Shown: positions 1 to 11,896 of the stretch, in pieces
Numbering within the stretch: the stretch's first letter is position 1
How the letters are laid out: the number at the start of each line of letters is the position of its first letter
Translations under genes and position numbers: made by a program
Notes under the pieces: model-generated
Database searches by the model: none
The model's input: only the letters and a program-made list of their open reading frames with translations
Told to the model about the DNA's origin: nothing
Origin: Cladophialophora immunda
Taxonomy: Eukaryota > Ascomycota > Eurotiomycetes > Chaetothyriales > Herpotrichiellaceae
Direction: 5' to 3'
Length of the DNA: 64,000 nt
Assembly (NCBI RefSeq): GCF_000835495.1
Contig: NW_015622546.1
Span: 3,528,955-3,592,954, forward strand

Positions 1-861
1 TTCTGGCACGACGCTCGAGTTGAGCAGCATATTAGTTGAGATTGGTGAGCACGTCGCATCGCCAATGTCAAACAGCCAGTTGTAATTGTGCATTGTCGTG
101 AAAGGCATGTTGAATGAACTCGCTTGGTGAATGTTAACATTGAGGTGGCTACAATACGGACTCCGCAACTGCACTCACCAGTGTCAGGATTGAACATATC
201 ACCAAAGGGCATATCGTCTGCGATATTGAGGGATGCGGCTGAAGTTAATCCCCAGGAGGAATTAGCCAGGAAGTCAAACATATTCGGGGCTACCGTGGAG
301 TCCATAAAGTCTTCCTCATCCGGCAAATCTGGTAACTGGTGGGTGAGCTGCTCAAAAGATTCGACGCTCAGCATTGATTTTGGGGGCGATGGTGGCTCTG
401 CGTGGAGTGCTTGGGAATTATAGCCCTCGGCAAATGCTGATTGATTGTGGTTGTTGGGATCTGTGGTCGACTTCTTCGCTGATACCTTGCATATTTCGCC
501 TGGAGGTGGTCGTTTCTTGACGATGTTGCCATTGGCATCTTTCCAGAGCTTCTTTCTGCTCTCAATGATCCCAAACCCTTCACCACCAGCTTCTTCATCT
601 CTCTGACGGTGTCGAACCATGTGTCTGTCTACGAGGACCGTGTCAATTCATTGGTTATCATTAAACAACCACCAACATGCACCATTACCTACCCAAAAGG
701 TCGGGTCTTTTGAAGTGCAGACCACATCGGGGGCAAGTGCTCGAACCGTCGCCGTGGTTGAGCATGTGGCGCTGAAGATGATCAGACCTGGTAAACGCCT
801 TCTCACAGCCCTCGTACGAGCACATGTACTTCTTAGGCCGGTTGCTGGATGTAGACGACAT
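1..861 (-). CDS. C2H2 zinc-finger transcription factor (3' end outside window)
   Basis: Nuclear DNA-binding regulator, only its N-terminal part is in the window. Exons read 861-689, 624-179 and 121-<1, with introns 688-625 (64 nt) and 178-122 (57 nt). Two tandem C2H2 fingers lie at about residues 10-65: the first has CSYEGC followed by HLQRHMLNH, the second CPRC followed by RHMVRH; the second finger is completed only if the first intron ends at the second of two nearby AGs (position 625), which restores the exact C-x2-C-x12-H-x3-H spacing. After the fingers comes a basic RKKLWKDANG stretch and an acidic, Ser/Pro-rich region. This arrangement (two N-terminal fingers, then a long C-terminal region usually carrying a fungal_trans domain) is common in Pezizomycotina; the C-terminal domain is off the window so that part is inference. 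Start chosen at the ATG of MSSTSSN because the upstream in-frame codons look like leader. Confidence 0.8.
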
Positions 862-1505
862 GGCAACGACGATTGTCGGCCCGGAGACAAGATGGCAACT
901 TTCGGTTTGCATGAAATTAGGCTGATGAACGTGACCCTCTCTGAAGAGAGCGCAGAAGAGTCAGAAGACGGGGGTGGGGGTGCTAGCAAGATGTGGTGAG
1001 ATGGTGCAGAAGCGCGGAAACGGCAGCTGCAGGGCAGCAGTTGTCGAGATAAGTACCAAACCCAGTAAGCGAGATACAGGTGGGTCCTAACAACACCCGG
1101 GTACGAAAGCCAGCTACTGTAACTACCTAGTAGTTAGACACATCCTGCCCAACGGGCTAAGCGAGCGACCATAGACTAATAACTGACAAGATGTCTCGCG
1201 ACCACTTCTTTGGGAACTGAGCACATATTAGCTGGAACACGGACCTCGCGCGTACTATCGTTCAAGGCCGTCCATCCAGCCGGAATTGCTAGTCGTACGA
1301 GTATTATTGTTGACAAATGTTTTCTCTCAATCCTGTGGGCACTCGAACATCAAGGCTCTATGCAGAATCTGTTGACTATCTATGCCTACATAGAATCAAT
1401 TGCTCCTGCTGTCTATGTCTTTGCTGCAATTCCCCTGATTGGAGGCCTGCAAGAGAAAGCGGAATACTAGTATTTCCTGAAGCAACTACTGATGCGGCCT
1501 TTGGA
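862..1505. other. Intergenic, no gene seen
   Basis: Upstream region of the C2H2 regulator and downstream region of the convergent-free Old Yellow Enzyme gene. Only short shadow frames are present. No CGG-N2-CCG site, tRNA or repeat was recognised. Confidence 0.5.
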
Positions 1506-2844
1506 CTATGCGGCAACGTCAATGTCCTTGTAATATGGATAATCAACATAGCCCTTGCTGGGCGGTTCGGCGCCGTAGAAAGTACTTCGATCGTAAGGAT
1601 TCAACGGGAGTCCCTCTGCTAGTCTTCGAGGGAGGTCCGGGTTGGCAATGTAGTGTCGACCGAAGATGATTGCATCGGCCTCGCCTGACTCGATCTTTGG
1701 AACAGCATTTTCTGCATTGAAGTTCCCAGCGGCGACAAATTTGACCCCTCCATTCTCAAGTATCCTTCGGAAAGGCACCAGGGAAGGCTCGCTCTTCTTC
1801 GCAGGAGTGGTAGAAAGTGCCTCTCGGCAAGATTGTTGGAGTGCCAGCATCTTTCCAGTCTCGTCCAAGACTTCGTCGAATCTGGGCTCCACCATATGGA
1901 CATATGCTGGGCGGTTGGCCTCTGGAAGCTCAACTATTCTCTCGCATAGGTACGCCCAGTGTTCGTTGGGGTTCGAGTCTCTGGTGTCCTGAAAGTAGTT
2001 GTACGGTGACAGTCTGATGCCGACTCTCTCTGCTCCAATGGCCAATGTCACCGCCTTGATGACTTCGAGCGGGAAACGGGATCTATTTTCCATGGAGCCA
2101 CCGTACGAGTCCGTCCTAGTGTTGATATTGTCGTGCAAAAACTGGTCCAGGAGGTAGCCGTTGCCGCTGCAGAGAGTTAGCCATCGGCCACAGTGGTAGG
2201 ACTGTAAGCAAGTTTACCCGTGGATCTCGACACCGTCAAATCCAGCTTCGATCGCACGGACGGCAGCGCTAGCGAAGTCTTGTACAATATCTTGGATTTC
2301 TTCGACGGTGAGAGGTATGGGGGGTGTTGAATCATAATCCGAGCCATCAAGCGCCTTGCCCGTTATAGGAATACCGCTGGAACTGACACAGTCACGGCCA
2401 TCGAGAAATGAGGGCACCGTCGCACGGCCAACATGCCATAGCTGGCAGAAAATGAAGCCACCTTTCGCATGAATGGCTTCCGTGACCTTCTTCCATCCGG
2501 CTCCCTGACTCTGGGTGAATATACCTGGGACGCCGGGATAGCCGCAAGCCTGCACAAGGGTTAGAAGTCGTATAGGCGATTCTCTACTTCGGGAGACAAA
2601 CATATCGACTGATCGGACAAGCCTCCGTGAGCTGGAAGCCACCCTGGCTTGCACGTTGCGAGTAGTATTCCACGTTGAGATCGCTCGGAACATAGATACC
2701 AGGAGATTCCGCCGGGGCTCGCATTCGAGTCAGCGGTGCCATCATCACTCGGTGTTCTAGATTCAGAGCACCCAGTTTCAGCGGCTTAAACAGCTGAGTG
2801 TCTTCGAGTGGCTTGAAGCCAGTGGGAGAGGTTCTTGAAGGCAT
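1506..2844 (-). CDS. Old Yellow Enzyme family NADH:flavin oxidoreductase (ene-reductase)
   Basis: FMN-dependent cytosolic reductase of activated C=C bonds. Exons 2844-2602, 2549-2218, 2166-1506 (introns 52 and 51 nt); 411 aa, the usual length for classical OYEs. Seen in the sequence: N-terminal LFKPLKLG and RVMMAPLTRMRA (FMN site), GYPGVPGIF, FCQLWHVGR (residues ~120), the active-site EIHGGNGYLLDQF near residues 189-200 with the paired His/Asn and the Tyr proton donor, NTRTDSYGGS with ENRSRFPLE, and the phosphate-binding IIFGRHYIANPDL near the C-terminus. The first donor is GTTTGT, which joins SRY to ACGYPG in the family's normal register. Start is the ATG of MPSRTSPTG. It lies tail-to-head with a 2OG oxygenase transcribed the same way, suggesting a small oxidoreductive subgroup. 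Substrate unknown; fungal relatives act in both ergot-type alkaloid synthesis and general enone reduction. Confidence 0.9.
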
Positions 2845-3694
2845 CCTTCTCCTTTCTGTCGTTCTCAGCTCTCGCTGTGTGCGCCTTTGTGGCTGGGGAG
2901 CGTTCCAAAGAAATAGAGGAGCGGGCAACGACTCTCAGATGTGACTTTTTGTTTCAGTTGACGGATATCCGCATCGAGAAGAAAAGAGATATGTCACCCT
3001 GCAGGCCACGAACGGAGCCATGTTGTCCACTTGCTCAGGAGTGGGCAAAAGCGTTGCATTCGTTTGACCAGTTCTTCAGCCCAGGTGTACGCGCGAGGTA
3101 GCCGGACCCAAAATGATGCCCCTTATTCACCAAGGATGCCGCGAGTGCTAGATGCGGCGATGCGGATACATCATGCAGCCCAGCGTTAGGCGACCGAGGC
3201 GAACATGGCCAAGATCAAGAATGGGGGAAGAAGGGAAACATATTAGAGCAACAAATCAGCAGGCGCCGCACATATCCGACTGGCGTTCTCGCCTTATCAT
3301 CCTCCTACTCGGCTATTGTATTCCGGCCCTCAATTCGGATGCCACGAGAACAAGTAATTCGAAGTTGATTGCATTGTTCTCTTAAGCCGCAAGTGGCATT
3401 TCGGAAAGGCTTTCGCGAAGTTCTCGTCATTAAGTGGGAACAAACGCACAGCGCGATTGGGCGATCAGTCGTGAAAATACCCCATAGGGCCTTTCCTCTC
3501 ATCCGCCATCTTCTCTTCTTGACGCGTTATTTTCTAGTTTTGCGGGGTGAGCATGGATGAGGAGATGGAGTTATATGTAATATTTGTACTATTGATACTG
3601 TCCTATCTTTATGTTACGCAATGTACGAGAACTTCCTCCATCGAATTAAAGTCGTTTTCTCTAGAGCCTTTGCGCGAGAAGGTCACAAGGTCGT
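2845..3694. other. Intergenic, OYE promoter
   Basis: About 850 bp between the OYE start and the stop of the 2OG oxygenase. No coding frame with an ATG start and family signature. A CGG-N4-CCG palindrome (CGGATATCCG, about 2963) lies 120 bp upstream of the OYE start; its meaning is not known. Confidence 0.4.
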
Positions 3695-4938
3695 TTACAC
3701 GGTAATTGGGGCTGGAGCAACCTGAAACTGCGGCGCGACCTCGATCGTCTCATAGGTAACCGGCATTTCAGCCTTGGGATACACACCCGCAAGACGCATA
3801 CGGACATACTCGCCGTTGGTCATAGCCTTGTACTTCTTGGGACATTCGTCCGAGATACACGACGGGAGCGTCTCCATAACGGCATCGTAATTTGCTATTT
3901 TACAACATCAGCCCACGGCCATGGCTCAGAACAACAAGAAATGAGACAGGGAAAGGGAAGTCTTACCTCCAAAGAAGAAAGGAATCGAGTATCTTGTACG
4001 GGCTTCACGGTTCGCGGCTCGATGCAATGTCGAGACGAATAAATCGTTGGTCCACACAGACATAGCGTCCCCAATATTCACCACAAATGTGCCTGGGATG
4101 GGGTCGACGGGGATCCATGTCCCATTCTTCGACACTACTTCCAGCGATTTGTTGTCATCCTGGAGCAGGATAGTAAAGAGTTCGTAGTCCGTGTGCGGAG
4201 CGATCGAGGAGCGTATATCCGGTTTCTGTAGCTTGCCTGGGTAATGGTTTAAGGTCATGATGGTGCCGGGCTGTGTGCACAAGGCCTCGAAAAAGTCCTC
4301 ATCGAGATCCAAACTCAGTGCAAACAACCGCAGCAGCGAGCGCGACAGCGAGAGCATCTGGCCCATGTACTTTTCCATGGCGCCGCGCCACCCAGGAAGC
4401 TTTTCCTCGGCAGGCCAGAAGTTATCTCCGTTGTTGTTGGGAGAGTGCGTTGGGCTGGGATCACAGCCTGGTTCGTACCCGATGTTGTAACCCTCCAGTA
4501 ATTCTGCAAGACGTATTTAGTTAGCCATGGACTCCGATGCTTCTCTGGTGCACAGGGAATATCCATACTAGCACCTCCAACGATTGTCTCATCAAAATCA
4601 ATCTTCTTATAGCCGTAGAACTCCTTGTTGTTGGTGATGTCGAGCTTTATCTTCTCCTCAAAAGGCAACTCGTGGAAGAAGCGTGCCGTTTCACGAAAAC
4701 ACATGTCAATGTCCTCCTGGGGCACGCCATGGTTGGAGATGTAGAAGAAGCCAGCCGTCACACAGACATCGTAGATCTTCTTGGCTACCACTCGTCGCAC
4801 GTTGATGTCTGGGTGGCACATATCGGACAAGTCAATCACAGGGACTTCGGTGAAGGATCCTGCGTTCTGGGAGTCCTTGGCCGGCGAGACCTTGCGCCAG
4901 CCAATGCCAGTATTGATGATTTCTTCTTGGGCTGCCAT
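3695..4938 (-). CDS. 2-oxoglutarate/Fe(II)-dependent oxygenase, isopenicillin-N-synthase-like
   Basis: Non-haem iron oxygenase that hydroxylates, desaturates or demethylates small molecules with 2-oxoglutarate and O2. Exons 4938-4569, 4503-3967, 3894-3695; 368 aa. The DIOX_N part starts at residue ~30 (EVPVIDLSDM, then FFYISNHGVP). The Fe-binding triad is visible: HTD at 226-228 and the distal His at ~283 (STLHRA), followed by the 2OG-binding RYS at 293-295. The intron 2 join gives FFFGANYDAVMETLPSC, normal for the family. Intron 1 has two possible in-phase donors six bases apart (GTATGG preferred over GTGCTA), so two residues near 123 are uncertain. It diverges from the NCS1 permease across a 979 bp region, which suggests co-regulation. 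Substrate cannot be inferred. Confidence 0.9.
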
Positions 4939-5917
4939 TGTGCTCTCTCTATGCCTTCAAGCTTTTCGGGTCTTGTATTCGAGTATTGAATGATAAAGAT
5001 GAGCGCCTGTCGATCGTAGATGCGGTTAGCGTGTCTAGCGTATGTACTTGCTATCTGCAGTATGTTCCTTCTACCTCCCATGTCGACCTAGCTACTCTCT
5101 CCTCTCCTTGATATATTCATTCATCAGCTCTTCCACAAGTGGGGGATTCGTGTGCTGCCACGAGTCAGGGTGGGGTGTCCTTTTGCATCGTTGCCCCTTA
5201 TCACGAGTCTCCCGTTCAGCCTCGGCTTATCAAATGCGCCCGGACGCTTACTGAAGGAACAAGCACAAAGTCTAACCATCTTGACTCGTTCCACGGCCGA
5301 GAGATAAACATAACACAGAGCCAAGGCTTATCCTCGCTATCACAGCCGAGCCATTAGCCCAAAGTAAATGGTCGGTTCGAGGCTCCAACCAAGACTGCCA
5401 TTCTGGTTAGTCTCCCAATTTTGGTCTACCCCGGGCCCACCGGATCCACTTCTCCACCACTCTGGCCCGTCTTCGGCTCGTCTGGCTCAACACTGGTAAC
5501 TTTAACCGCAGCTATCCTGTCGCGATTCAGCCATCTGCCGCCCAGGCATGTCTCGCTTGTGTTCTGTCCAGCATGGTGTCCCACCTGTCCCTGCGTATAG
5601 GAAGTCCACGGTAGACAGCTGCCACCGAGGACTGGCGCTCGCTCATCTAGACAGTCCAGATTGTCTGGTCGATATCTCCTATCAATCATTGGGTTGGTAT
5701 CCTTTCAGCCACACCCCACCCTTGAAGCGGCTTGTAGTGACCTATCATGTGTCTTGTCGGTTTCGGGAGCCTCTACATGCTTCCAAGACATGGACACTTG
5801 ATAGCAAATACTCAAATGTAAGGCAAATGGTTGTATAAAGAAGACCCATCCATCAACCCCTTTTTTGCAAGGGCCAACAGCTCTGTTTAGTTTCCTCGGA
5901 TTGGCAGTATCAGCACG
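4939..5917. promoter_or_regulatory. Divergent promoter region, 2OG oxygenase / NCS1 permease
   Basis: Shared upstream region of two divergent genes. No open reading frame with a recognisable domain. Zn2Cys6 half sites (CGG) occur but no CGG-N2-CCG pair was found, unlike the promoters further right. TATA box and transcription starts cannot be fixed by eye. Confidence 0.4.
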
Positions 5918-8054
5918 ATGAAGACAAACGTGGAATTTGGGAGTTGGAAGATGCCGACCAAGGCCGACCTCAAGGCTCGTGCGACGACCTTGAAGGCCTG
6001 GGAGTTGGAGAAACAGCCCTCAACGTTTGCTCCGGACGGAGTTTGGTCCAACAGAGGTATGTGGCATCAGCTGTCGACGAGATCTAGCCTCATTTTGTTT
6101 TCACAGACACGGACCCTCTGCCGATGGAGCGACGTACCTGGGGCTTTCTCACTTGGTTCGGATATTGGTGCTCGGATGGTCAGACCACCCTCTAGTGACG
6201 TCGCGCAGGGAATTGACTGTAAAACAGCCGTCAATGTCACCACCTGGCAAGCCGCGGGAACTGTGATTGCTTTGGGGTTGTCCTGGCGTGAGGTATGAGA
6301 GAGATTTGTGATCTTTCAGATTTTCCAGACTAACATTTCCAGGCCATTCCGACGTAAGTCGAAAACGGCCCCTGGTCGAAGGTCCAAACTGACTCTCCAG
6401 CGTCTTCGTGGGAAACACCCTCGTCGCGGTCCCGATCGTCTTGACAGGGTGGATCGGAGCCAAACACCACATCCCCTTCCCCGTCATCGCTCGCGCCAGC
6501 TTCGGATACTACTTCTCCTATTTTGCCGTCCTCTCCCGTGCCACTCTAGCCCTGTTCTGGTTCTCCGTCGTCTCGTACAGTGGCTCGCTCGCCATGCAGC
6601 AGATGATCAATGCCATCTGGCCTTCTTTCCGCGACCTCCACAATAGTCTTCCCGCAGGCGCTGGCAGTAAGTCAATTCTCCGGTTGAGGGACATTCTCTG
6701 ATATCTATAGTCACATCCCAAGGACTCATCAGCTACTTTCTCTACTGGCTGATGCAATTCCCCTTTCTGATGATCAACCCCGAGAAACTTGGCTGGTTCT
6801 TCTTGTTCAAAGTCATCACGACCCCTCTCGTTGGTCTGGCCACCATGGGCTGGATCGTCCGTCAGGCTAATGGCGTGGGTGGACTGTGGAACGCCCGGCC
6901 CACAGTCTCGGGAGAACAGTTGACCTGGCTCTGGATCGCTGCGTGAGTCGTCAAGTACGGGAAGGCTTTAGACCGTGACTGACCCGCCGGTAGGATGAAC
7001 GCAGCTGCTGCCGGAAATGCGACAATCGCCGTGAACAGCGCCGACTTCAGCCGCTATGCTCGAAAGCCCGGATACCAGTGGGTGCAGTTCCCTCTGGTGC
7101 CCGTCTTCTCCACCATTTTCGCCGTGCTTGGTCTCGTCTCTACCAACGCGGCGAAAGTGGTCTATGGCAGGGACGACATGTGGTCGCCCTTGGCCATCAC
7201 GGACATGTGGAGGAGCCCTGGAGGTCGGGCGGCCGCTTTCTTTGCTTCTTTCTGCTGGACTATTTCACAGATTGGCACCAATATATCATGCGACACCATT
7301 TCGGCTGCGAACGACTTCACCACTTTGAAGCCAAAGTACATCAACATCCGTCGCGGAGTGATTTTTGTCTCGTTCATTGTAGGTCATTTTGTCTCGGGCT
7401 GGAGTACTGTCGCTAATGATTTCGCAGGGCGGCTGGGCGCTTGTGCCGTGGAAGCTGGTGTCGGCTGCGGCGGGATTCTTGAACTTCCTCTCGGCGTATG
7501 CTGTCTTCCTGGCTCCCATTTCTGGCATCATGGTTGGAGACTACTGGATTGTTCGACGACGTCAGATCGACATTCCGAGCCTGTACCGACCCCATGCTCG
7601 ATACCGATACTGGGTAGGTGAAGTTTCCTCAAACGTTCGAACAGTACTGATTGTGACTGTAGAAAGGAATCAACTGGCGCGCGCTGTTGACTATGCTCAT
7701 CATCGTTATTCCAAATCTTCCTGGTATCGCAAAGGCGGTGAACCAGGGAGTCAACCTGCCCGAGACCTCACTGAAATTCTACCGAGTAAGTCTGGAAGCC
7801 TTTTCTCTTTGTTCAGATTGTTGACTCGGTCACAGCTCAACTTCATCTGGGGCTGCTTCGGTGGCTGTCTCATCTATTCCGCCTTCCATTTCATTGTCCC
7901 GGCTAAGGAGACCTATATATCCAAGACCATCGAGACCGATGACGACGCATCGATTAATGATGTGACGACGGTCATTGTCGGTGTGCCTGCGGACAAAGGG
8001 ATCGGATCGGACGCGGCCAGTCTCGAGGAGGGAAAGAAGTTGGCAGAGGTGTGA
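5918..8054 (+). CDS. NCS1-family nucleobase/allantoin/vitamin permease
   Basis: Plasma-membrane symporter of the cytosine-purine-uracil-thiamine-allantoin family (PF02133). Ten exons: 5918-6056, 6107-6178, 6228-6292, 6343-6353, 6401-6666, 6711-6942, 6994-7378, 7428-7613, 7663-7785, 7836-8054; 565 aa with about 12 hydrophobic segments. Family hallmarks: NRDTDPLP then RTWG, TTWQAAGTVIALGLSWREAIP, GWIGAKHHIPFPV with ARASFG, an ADFSRYAR segment (residues ~270), GGWALVPWKL, and SGIMVGDYWIVRR. The 11 nt exon at 6343-6353 is needed to link WRE to AIPTVFVGN in frame. The donor of intron 2 (GTCAGA at 6179) is weak, so that junction is the least certain. Fungal NCS1 relatives carry uracil, allantoin, purines, hydantoins, thiamine or pyridoxine; which one cannot be told. 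Confidence 0.9.
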
Positions 8055-9039
8055 GATTCTGTAGTCGCGCCAGGCGATGTAGTGCAATAGATTGAACGAG
8101 AATAATGGCGCAGAGGGATGAGTTGAGTCGATGTCAGGCTGTAAACGACCGGAATCGACCAGGAGGCAAGACTTCAGTTAGAGTAAGTATAGTACACGAA
8201 TGTAACTTTGGAACTATCCGCACCTCTGAGTACTAGGAATCGCCTGATAGTTCTAGGCATTATCTCCTATATTGCCTAATATTTGCCTAGTAATTGGTGA
8301 GATCGCCAGGCTTCTTGGCCTGGAATTGAAGCACCATTCCTGACGCTGCATCACCAGATGGATGACTTCGAAAACATAACTATACAGCCAGATTGACAAA
8401 CTCTGTATTAGGAACTGCTGTCTCTCACAACGCTGGGTAGACACCTAAGTTTCAGTACGTTAATCAATCTAATTACCAGATAGGTGATTGACCGTTATCC
8501 GCCAAAGGCCTGGCGGGGAAAGGTGGAGGAATGGGTCCAAGATACGAGTTCACGCCCTTCGTCTCCAGTATGTCCCAAGTCACTCGATAAAACACGCAAT
8601 CGCGTCGATAGGGCATTGGTGGGCAGATAAGCAATTTTCTCCACCCTCTGTATATCATCGCCGCATCTACGCGGCTCCTGAGAACTCAGATAGGTGTGCA
8701 CATAAGCGCGTATACAATCACAGACAAGACTACAACCTTCGTGGGGGATATCTGACCAAACGGCCAGTAGTGTCTGCCTGGTCTATACATCCCTCTCCTC
8801 TTACTAGTGTTCATTTCTTCCCGATATTAGATATTGGTGTTCCAAGGATGGGGGATCTTGTATAAGCGGCTATCATCCACTTCTCTCTACTGGTTACCTG
8901 TACGACTATAGCGCTGATACACGAAAAAGTGGGAGATCCCTGAATACCTAAGGATATTCTTGCTGGCTTTTATCGACTTATTCGATAAGCGTTCGCCGAA
9001 GTAATTGACTGTTGCCTAAGGAATATCCCTTCCACCCAC
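8055..9039. other. Intergenic, AT-rich stretch
   Basis: 985 bp between the permease and the esterase. The part at 8230-8300 is AT-rich with three TTGCCTA-like or CCTA-rich words; it could be an old decayed repeat but no terminal structure or coding trace supports that. Confidence 0.35.
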
Positions 9040-10690
9040 ATGGAAACCCCAACTTTCGCCCAGTTAGGAGACTTCCAGGTCCAAGGGTACATCAATCCCC
9101 ATACTCAAGTGGCCAACTTTCTGGGCATCCAATATGCAACTATCCCTGCTCGATTCCGGCAGGCACAACTCGTTGACACGGCCAATATCGCCGTAGAAGG
9201 AAGTCTCAATGCCACCCAGTACGGTCCACGCTGTCCCCAGACTGACCGTCGAACTCGCGGTGACGAGCATCTATTCGGAGAGCTTCCTCGCAGCTTCGAC
9301 TTTCCGAAGGATGAGTTTGGCTGCTTGAGGCTCAATGTATACACCCCAAGAGACATCCCCGCCGGGAAGCTGCTACCGGTTCTCGTCTGGATCCATGGCG
9401 GTGGATTCACTTTTGGGGACGGCGGTGCTGACTTCGACGGTAACTATCTGGTGCAGCATTCGGTTCTCTCGGGAAGGCCCATCGTCTACGTCGGCATAAA
9501 CTACCGTTTGGGGTATTTGGGGTTCTTAACATCAAAAGAGCTCCAGGCCGAAGCTGCCAGCAATGGGGAGGCGGGTTTTGCCAACATGGGACTCTATGAT
9601 CAACGGCTCGCACTTGAATGGGTATGTATGCAACCATGCCGTACGACATTCTTGTACTGAGACATTGCAGATTCGGAAGTATATCCACCATTTCGGAGGC
9701 GATGCCTCCAACATCACTCTAGCAGGCGAATCCGCCGGTGCATGGTGTGTTCTCGCGCACCTACGATCCAATGTGCCGGTATGTAAAAGAGGGTTCGTCA
9801 TGTCTTGTCCAGACGTGGACTTTCCCCGACCGGAGGAATCGCAGGCAATTTTTGATCAGCTAGCCACCCGTGCAGGGGTTTCTGCAACCGCCTCGGGCGC
9901 GGAGAAGTTAACAGCGCTAAGAGGCTTGCCGGTGGAGGAACTCGATCGACTTCTCGCCGGTCAGATGGCAACCCCGTTGTGGGATGAATCTTGGTTCATC
10001 TATCATGAAGGGCGGCAACCGGTCGCTGGGCCAGCGCCATTCGCTCCATGGGTCTCGGGCATCGTCGCAGGACACACAAAAGATGAAGTCGCTCCGTGGA
10101 TAATGCGATCGCGAGCCTGGGGGTATGAGCAATACAGAGAGCGGATCCACGAGGCCGCTCCTGACGAGCCAACAACGACGAAACTCTTGACCGTATACGG
10201 GATTGCTGCGGACGCGTCCCCGATGGCCAATTTCAAAGCTTACTCCGACATGGCCACAGATGCCTTCTTTTCGCACCTGACTCTAATGCTTGCCCGCGAT
10301 CCTAGTACCTCTGTTAGTCTATATCGGTTCGACCAGGGTGATACACTCTCCCAGGGCTCACTGAGAGGTTTGGCGTATCATGCTCTCGATAACGCCTTCT
10401 TCTTGCGACTGCCATCAGTAGCAGGGGCCGAGGCCGACTGCAATTTTCAAGAAACGGCCGATCTGTTCTCCAACTCGGTACTCGAATTTGCCTATGGGTC
10501 ACAACCGTGGGAAGAGTACCACCAGCAGAACAGGATCATGGTCTTCAATGGGAAGGAGAGTAAGCTGGTCGAATCCCCAGCTCCAACCCGGTGGACACGT
10601 ATCATCGAAGATGCCAGATCGGCGCTGGGCGCAGCGGCATGGAGAGCAGCGCTGAAGCTCGTTGGACTCCATCATAGCTCCATAAATTGA
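9040..10690 (+). CDS. Type B carboxylesterase, intracellular
   Basis: Alpha/beta-hydrolase that cleaves carboxylic esters (PF00135). Exons 9040-9621 and 9671-10690 with a 49 nt intron; 533 aa. Visible features: FLGIQYATIPARFR at residues 27-40, the oxyanion loop HGGGFTFGDG from residue 119, INYRLGYLGF, and the nucleophile elbow GESAGAW with Ser215 just after the intron. Candidate charge-relay residues are in HTKDE and in the AYHALDNAFF segment (His). There is no N-terminal signal sequence, so it is probably cytosolic, unlike secreted fungal lipases of the family. In this locus it could hydrolyse an ester made by a Baeyer-Villiger enzyme; that is inference. Confidence 0.9.
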
Positions 10691-10913
10691 ACCTAAACGT
10701 GCCTAAGCCCTTCATGCAAGTCGTCCATATCATCGACCAGCTGGCTAGATCTTCCTGTGGTGTGTGAATCATCAGCAAACAAGTTCAAGGGAGGACTAGC
10801 TAGGTTTGTCAGAGGCACTCATGCAACAGATGCTGGAAGACCCCAAATATTTCTCAGCACAGAATGACCATTTCGATGTCTTCCATATTCAGGGCTCTAT
10901 CATAGAATTACCT

Positions 10914-11896
10914 TCAAGGAAAGTAGTGCGCTTCTATGTCTGCCAGCAACTTAGGTTGTCCAGAGCCCGTGGGATCCCAGCCGAGCTCTCTCTGCGTCTT
11001 CTCGCTCGATGCAGGATTGTCCGCCCCGAACACCAAGGCCAGAAAGCCAAGGGTCTTCATAGCCTCCTCAACAGTCTTGCTTTCCACTGGCGCCTGCAGC
11101 TTCTGGCCAACAATATTCGCTATCTCCTTCATTGGAACACCTTGCTCGGCGACGGCGTGGTAGGATCCACCTGAGGCACCCTTCTCAAGCGCCAGGCGGA
11201 ATAGGACGGCTGCGTCCTGACGGTGAACGGCGCACCAGCGGTTGGATCCATCGCCCACAATGCTGACCGAGCTGGTCTGTCGCGCGACGTCGATGAAGCG
11301 AGGAATGAGTCCTTTGTCATCTTTCCCGTGGACTGTGGGTGGCAGCCGCACGATCGAGCCGCGGATCCCTTTCTCCTTTGACAGTTTCACAACAAGGTCC
11401 GCCGACTCCTGCCTCATTGCGAATGGTGTCCCACGCTCAGGCTCAGAGTCTTCTGTGGCAAGCTGTCCTTTCACTCCTAGCATTGTGCCCGAAGCGATGA
11501 CAAGGGGCTTTCCCGTACCCGCTATGGCGTCAGCCATGGCCTCAATTGCCGCCCGATCGACTGCCGCGGCTTTGGCATAGTCACTGAAGTCGTGTATCTA
11601 CAGCCCGTGGTTAGCAAGTGTTGGAAAATGTGCTCGGTCTTGTGCCGTAGCGTCTCCCACGAGAAGAGGTCTCTTACGAATGCAAGGTGAATGACGCCGT
11701 CAGCTTTCTCCGCACCGCTCTTCAGACTCTCCAGATCTTCGAGGTCGCCCCGGTGGACCTGTGCACCGAGCTTGGAGATTGTATCTGCAGATGCATCGCT
11801 TCGTGCGAGTCCCAGCACCTCGTGGCCGTGATCCAGGAGTTCTTTGATGGTTGCACGACCGATGAACCCAGGAGCACCGGTCAGAAACACAAGCAT
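10914..11896 (-). CDS. Extended SDR / NAD-dependent epimerase-dehydratase-like reductase
   Basis: Rossmann-fold NAD(P)-binding protein. Exons 11896-11678 and 11597-10914 (80 nt intron); 300 aa. The dinucleotide motif TGAPGFIG is at residues 6-13, followed by VLGLARSD and the adenine-ring HRGDLED; LAFIHDFSDYAK spans the splice junction. A VHRQDAA segment near residue 200 and the C-terminal SEKTQRELGWDP are typical of the atypical SDR/epimerase group often annotated as NAD(P)-binding or 3-beta-HSD-like proteins in fungi. Start chosen at MLVFLTG; the longer in-frame upstream stretch is probably leader. Convergent with the esterase (223 bp between stops). Reaction unknown. Confidence 0.85.

Noticed and set aside
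685..912. Longer start of the C2H2 regulator upstream of 861
   Set aside because: The extra residues lack any family feature, and the ATG at 861 directly precedes the zinc fingers.
2835..3101. Plus-strand frame with a signal-peptide-like beginning opposite the OYE start
   Set aside because: It begins with TTG, not ATG, overlaps the OYE first exon on the other strand and has no domain after the hydrophobic stretch.
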